A stretch of DNA of 64,000 nucleotides from Amoebidium appalachense (Eukaryota > Ichthyosporea): the NCBI GenBank assembly GCA_963693365.1, contig CAVNZM010000003.1, forward strand, positions 11,718,001-11,782,000. Direction: 5' to 3'. Made by a program: the position numbers and the translations under genes. This document shows, one piece after another, positions 61,648 to 64,000 of this stretch. The notes under the pieces were generated by a model. That model saw nothing but the letters and a program-made list of their open reading frames with translations, made no database searches and had not been told where the DNA came from. How positions within the stretch are numbered: position 1 is the stretch's first letter; each line of letters begins with the position of its first letter.

Positions 61648-62387
61648 TTACTTCTTGGCCCGCTTGGCGCTGGTCTTTGCTGCCGGTGCCGGTCTTTTCT
61701 GGGCTGCCTTGGGCCTGCCTCTGCCCTTGGGCTTTTGCTCTTCCTCCTCCTCCTCCCCCTCGTCCTGTGGGGCCTTGTCCTGGCTGGGCTCATAGGCAGG
61801 CAGCTTGGCCAGGATGGGCTGGGCCGCATCAGTGGCCTCGACGACGAACAGGCTGTGGCTGTAGCCTGCAGCTACCTGCAGCACCTGCACAGTGTGTTAG
61901 CCCTGCTGGCAGGGTGATAGATTATGCACATATGTTGAGTATATACGTATATAGGTACCAATGTATAATTATTGATTTATAATTATGGTAAAATATCAAA
62001 TAAATTGGTGGCTGCACATGAACAAACTAACCCAGCCTCTCCTGCCAACATACCCCTGCCCACTCCCTGGCCATGGCCTGCAATACAGTGTGCACCTAGA
62101 CCCATGCATGGCATATGCTGGCACTTCCCCTTCCATTTCCTTCGTTTGCAAGGGGACATGTGGAACGTGCACATGCCAAAAGAAACAGCAGAGATGGGCA
62201 ACAGGCACATATGTCCCAGCCTTTGCAAATGGAGCTTGAGAGCAACTCATGTGAACACATACACAGGTCATGCACAAGCCCACATACACAATTTTTCACC
62301 CACCCACAAAACCTTTTTGTGTCCCCGGCCTTTGCACCCGTCTCACCCATGTTGCAGAACCCTTGGGCCATATATACCCCCCCCCTT

Positions 62388-62418
<31 letters not shown>

Positions 62419-64000
62419 TCCACGTACCGTTGTGCCCTCGAGGGGGTCTATCTTCTTTGCTTTTGATGATGACTTTGGTGTTGGGGGCAGGCCAAAGCCC
62501 AACTCCCCAGCCGTGGCATTGCCCCAGGCCACGGCACTCTGCTCTGCGGCCACCAGCACACTGGCCTGGCCCATGGCCAGGGACCGGATGGCCCAGCCCT
62601 GCAGGTCGTAGACGGGTTTGGGGTACATGGACGCCTCCTCCGTGGGCCTCACCCGGCCCCACAGGTACATCATGCCGTCCCCAAGCACAGTGCCTGAGAA
62701 CGTGGCCCCTGCATACGGTGTCAGTGCCCTCACCACCCACCAGCCAACAGCAAGAAAGACCACACAAGCACGACACACAGCCTGTACCCCCCCCCCCCCC
62801 CCCCCCCCCCTGCTCTCTTCTTTCATGGCTCGTATGCAACAAACACCCCTCTCACAGAGAGCTTAAGCTGCCTTGTCTCTCCCCTCCCACCCACTTGCAC
62901 CCACAAAGACCCCAGCCACCCCCGCCCAGCCCACATCCTCACAGGCACACACAGCCACGCACCTGCGGCCAGCAGTCTGAAGGACTTTGTGGTCATCCTG
63001 TCCCATATGTCGCAGGCACACGGTGTAGGCACCCACTTGTCCTTGTTTGCCGTGGGCCCCCCACCCAGCCTGCCAAAGGCCCCACAGCCCCAGGCATAGA
63101 CGGTCTTGTCGTCAGCAGCCAGGGTGTGGTGGTTGCCTGCCGCTATGGCCCGCACAGGGCTGCCAGCAAGGGCACGCACTATCTTGGGGGTGGGGCTGGG
63201 GGCAAAGGCCATCTTGACGCTGCTGGCCTTTGTGTTGTACTGGCCGTCCGTGTTGTGGCCCAGCTTGCCGTACTCGGGGCAGCCAAACGTCAGCACCTCG
63301 CCTGCGGCCGTCAGCACGGCGCTGAAGTCTATGCCGGCCTTGACGCTGGTCACGGGGCTCTGTGTGCTGGCTGACAGGTCCACGGGGGTGGGCACGTTGC
63401 GCTGCTCCCCGGCACTGCCCAGCCCCAGCTGCCCATACTCGTTGCCGCCACACGACAGCAGCCGGCCAGTCTTGGTGGCAAACAGGCTGTGGTTCTTGCC
63501 TGCCGCTATGTCCACCACTGGGTCATCCTGTGTGCCATAGTTAGTCTCACACCCACCCCAAACCCTGCGCGGACTTGGCAGGGACAGTCTTTGTGCTGTA
63601 CTATTGAGGAAGTAATTGTGCTGTACTATTTAGGATGATCATAGAAACTGTGTGGGGACAGCAGGGTTTTACCTTGCTGCACAGCAGGGCGACCTTTGCC
63701 GGCACGTGCACGGTGCGTGTGTGGCCCAGGCCCAGCTGGCCGTTTGTGTTGCGGCCCCAGGCATAGACGTCCCCCTCCTGTGTGACTGCAAAGTTGTGCG
63801 CGGCGGCTGCCCCCGTGGCGACCAGCACCACGTTGTCCAGGCCCAGGCTGTGCGGCACGGGCAGGTGCACCTCCTCCACAGGCTCCTCGACCTTGCCCTT
63901 AGCCCCTGTGGCCCCGTCAGCAGCCCCCCTCCCCCCACCCTGCCCCACGCACGTGCACGGCAGGCCGCACGCACCCTTCTTGGCCGTCTTGCCCACACTC
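61648..64000 (-). CDS. RCC2: RCC2 (TD-60-like) RCC1-repeat protein, 5' end outside window
   Basis: RCC2 is a beta-propeller protein of the RCC1 superfamily linked in animals to mitotic spindle and Rac/Ral signalling. Exons (minus): 64000-63975 (partial), 63905-63673, 63527-62963, 62708-62428, 61884-61648; about 446 residues visible of an expected 500 or more. RCC2-specific segments: VYAWGRNTNGQLGLGHTR, LTFGCPEYGKLGHNTDGQ, ASMYPKPVYDLQGWAIRSLA, TAGELGFG and VAAGYSHSLFVVEA followed by LPAYEP. The C-terminus extends past the human protein with an acidic stretch and a basic tail (PKGRGRPKAAQKRPAP) containing an AT-hook-like GRGRP core and likely nuclear signal. Exons are longer and introns shorter than in its neighbours. 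Its stop lies 4 bp from the ClpB stop. Confidence 0.95.

Overview
The window is nuclear DNA of a eukaryotic microbe. Every recognisable gene is broken by GT-AG introns, several proteins carry mitochondrial targeting sequences, and codon third positions are rich in G and C. The introns and spacers are unusually full of simple sequence: (GT)n/(CA)n tracts up to about 180 bp, G or C homopolymers up to 66 nt, and minisatellites. The gene set (mitochondrial hybrid-cluster protein, mitochondrial ClpB, free-methionine-R-sulfoxide reductase) fits a unicellular alga or other protist. The lineage cannot be fixed from sequence alone. I rebuilt gene models by hand by matching splice phases exon to exon, and nearly all junctions keep phase.

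Layout, left to right: 1-2122, simple repeats with no gene seen. 2123-10549 (-), UTP18, a small-subunit processome WD40 protein with 14 exons; one intron holds an intact-looking TA-flanked MITE. 10550-11320, a divergent promoter region. 11321-21320 (+), YME1-like i-AAA protease, 18 exons. 21479-26550 (-), SF3A2, a U2 snRNP splicing factor with 9 exons, tail-to-tail with YME1. 26551-28264, spacer. 28265-37003 (-), a diflavin (cytochrome P450 reductase-like) protein with 17 exons and unusual cofactor-site residues. 37004-40832, spacer with a decayed hAT transposase fragment. 40833-45041 (+), mitochondrial hybrid-cluster protein, 11 exons. 45042-49711, repeat-rich spacer. 49712-52259 (-), free-Met-R-sulfoxide reductase, 4 exons. 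52260-52998, a divergent promoter with a TATA box and heat-shock-element-like sites. 52999-61643 (+), mitochondrial ClpB/Hsp78, 14 exons. 61648-64000 (-), RCC2, whose 5' end lies beyond the window; only 4 bp separate its stop from that of ClpB.

Functionally, three genes concern mitochondrial protein quality or redox chemistry (YME1, ClpB, HCP), one is methionine-oxidation repair, one is a diflavin electron-transfer protein, and three are core nuclear housekeeping (UTP18, SF3A2, RCC2). Nothing shows they form an operon or cluster. The most unusual material is in the introns: minisatellites whose units contain 5' splice-site or branch-point-like cores, including a 23-copy array that begins exactly at a YME1 splice donor; microsatellites that run straight out of splice donors; and composite homopolymers with a repeated 5'-T(n)G(n)-3' order.
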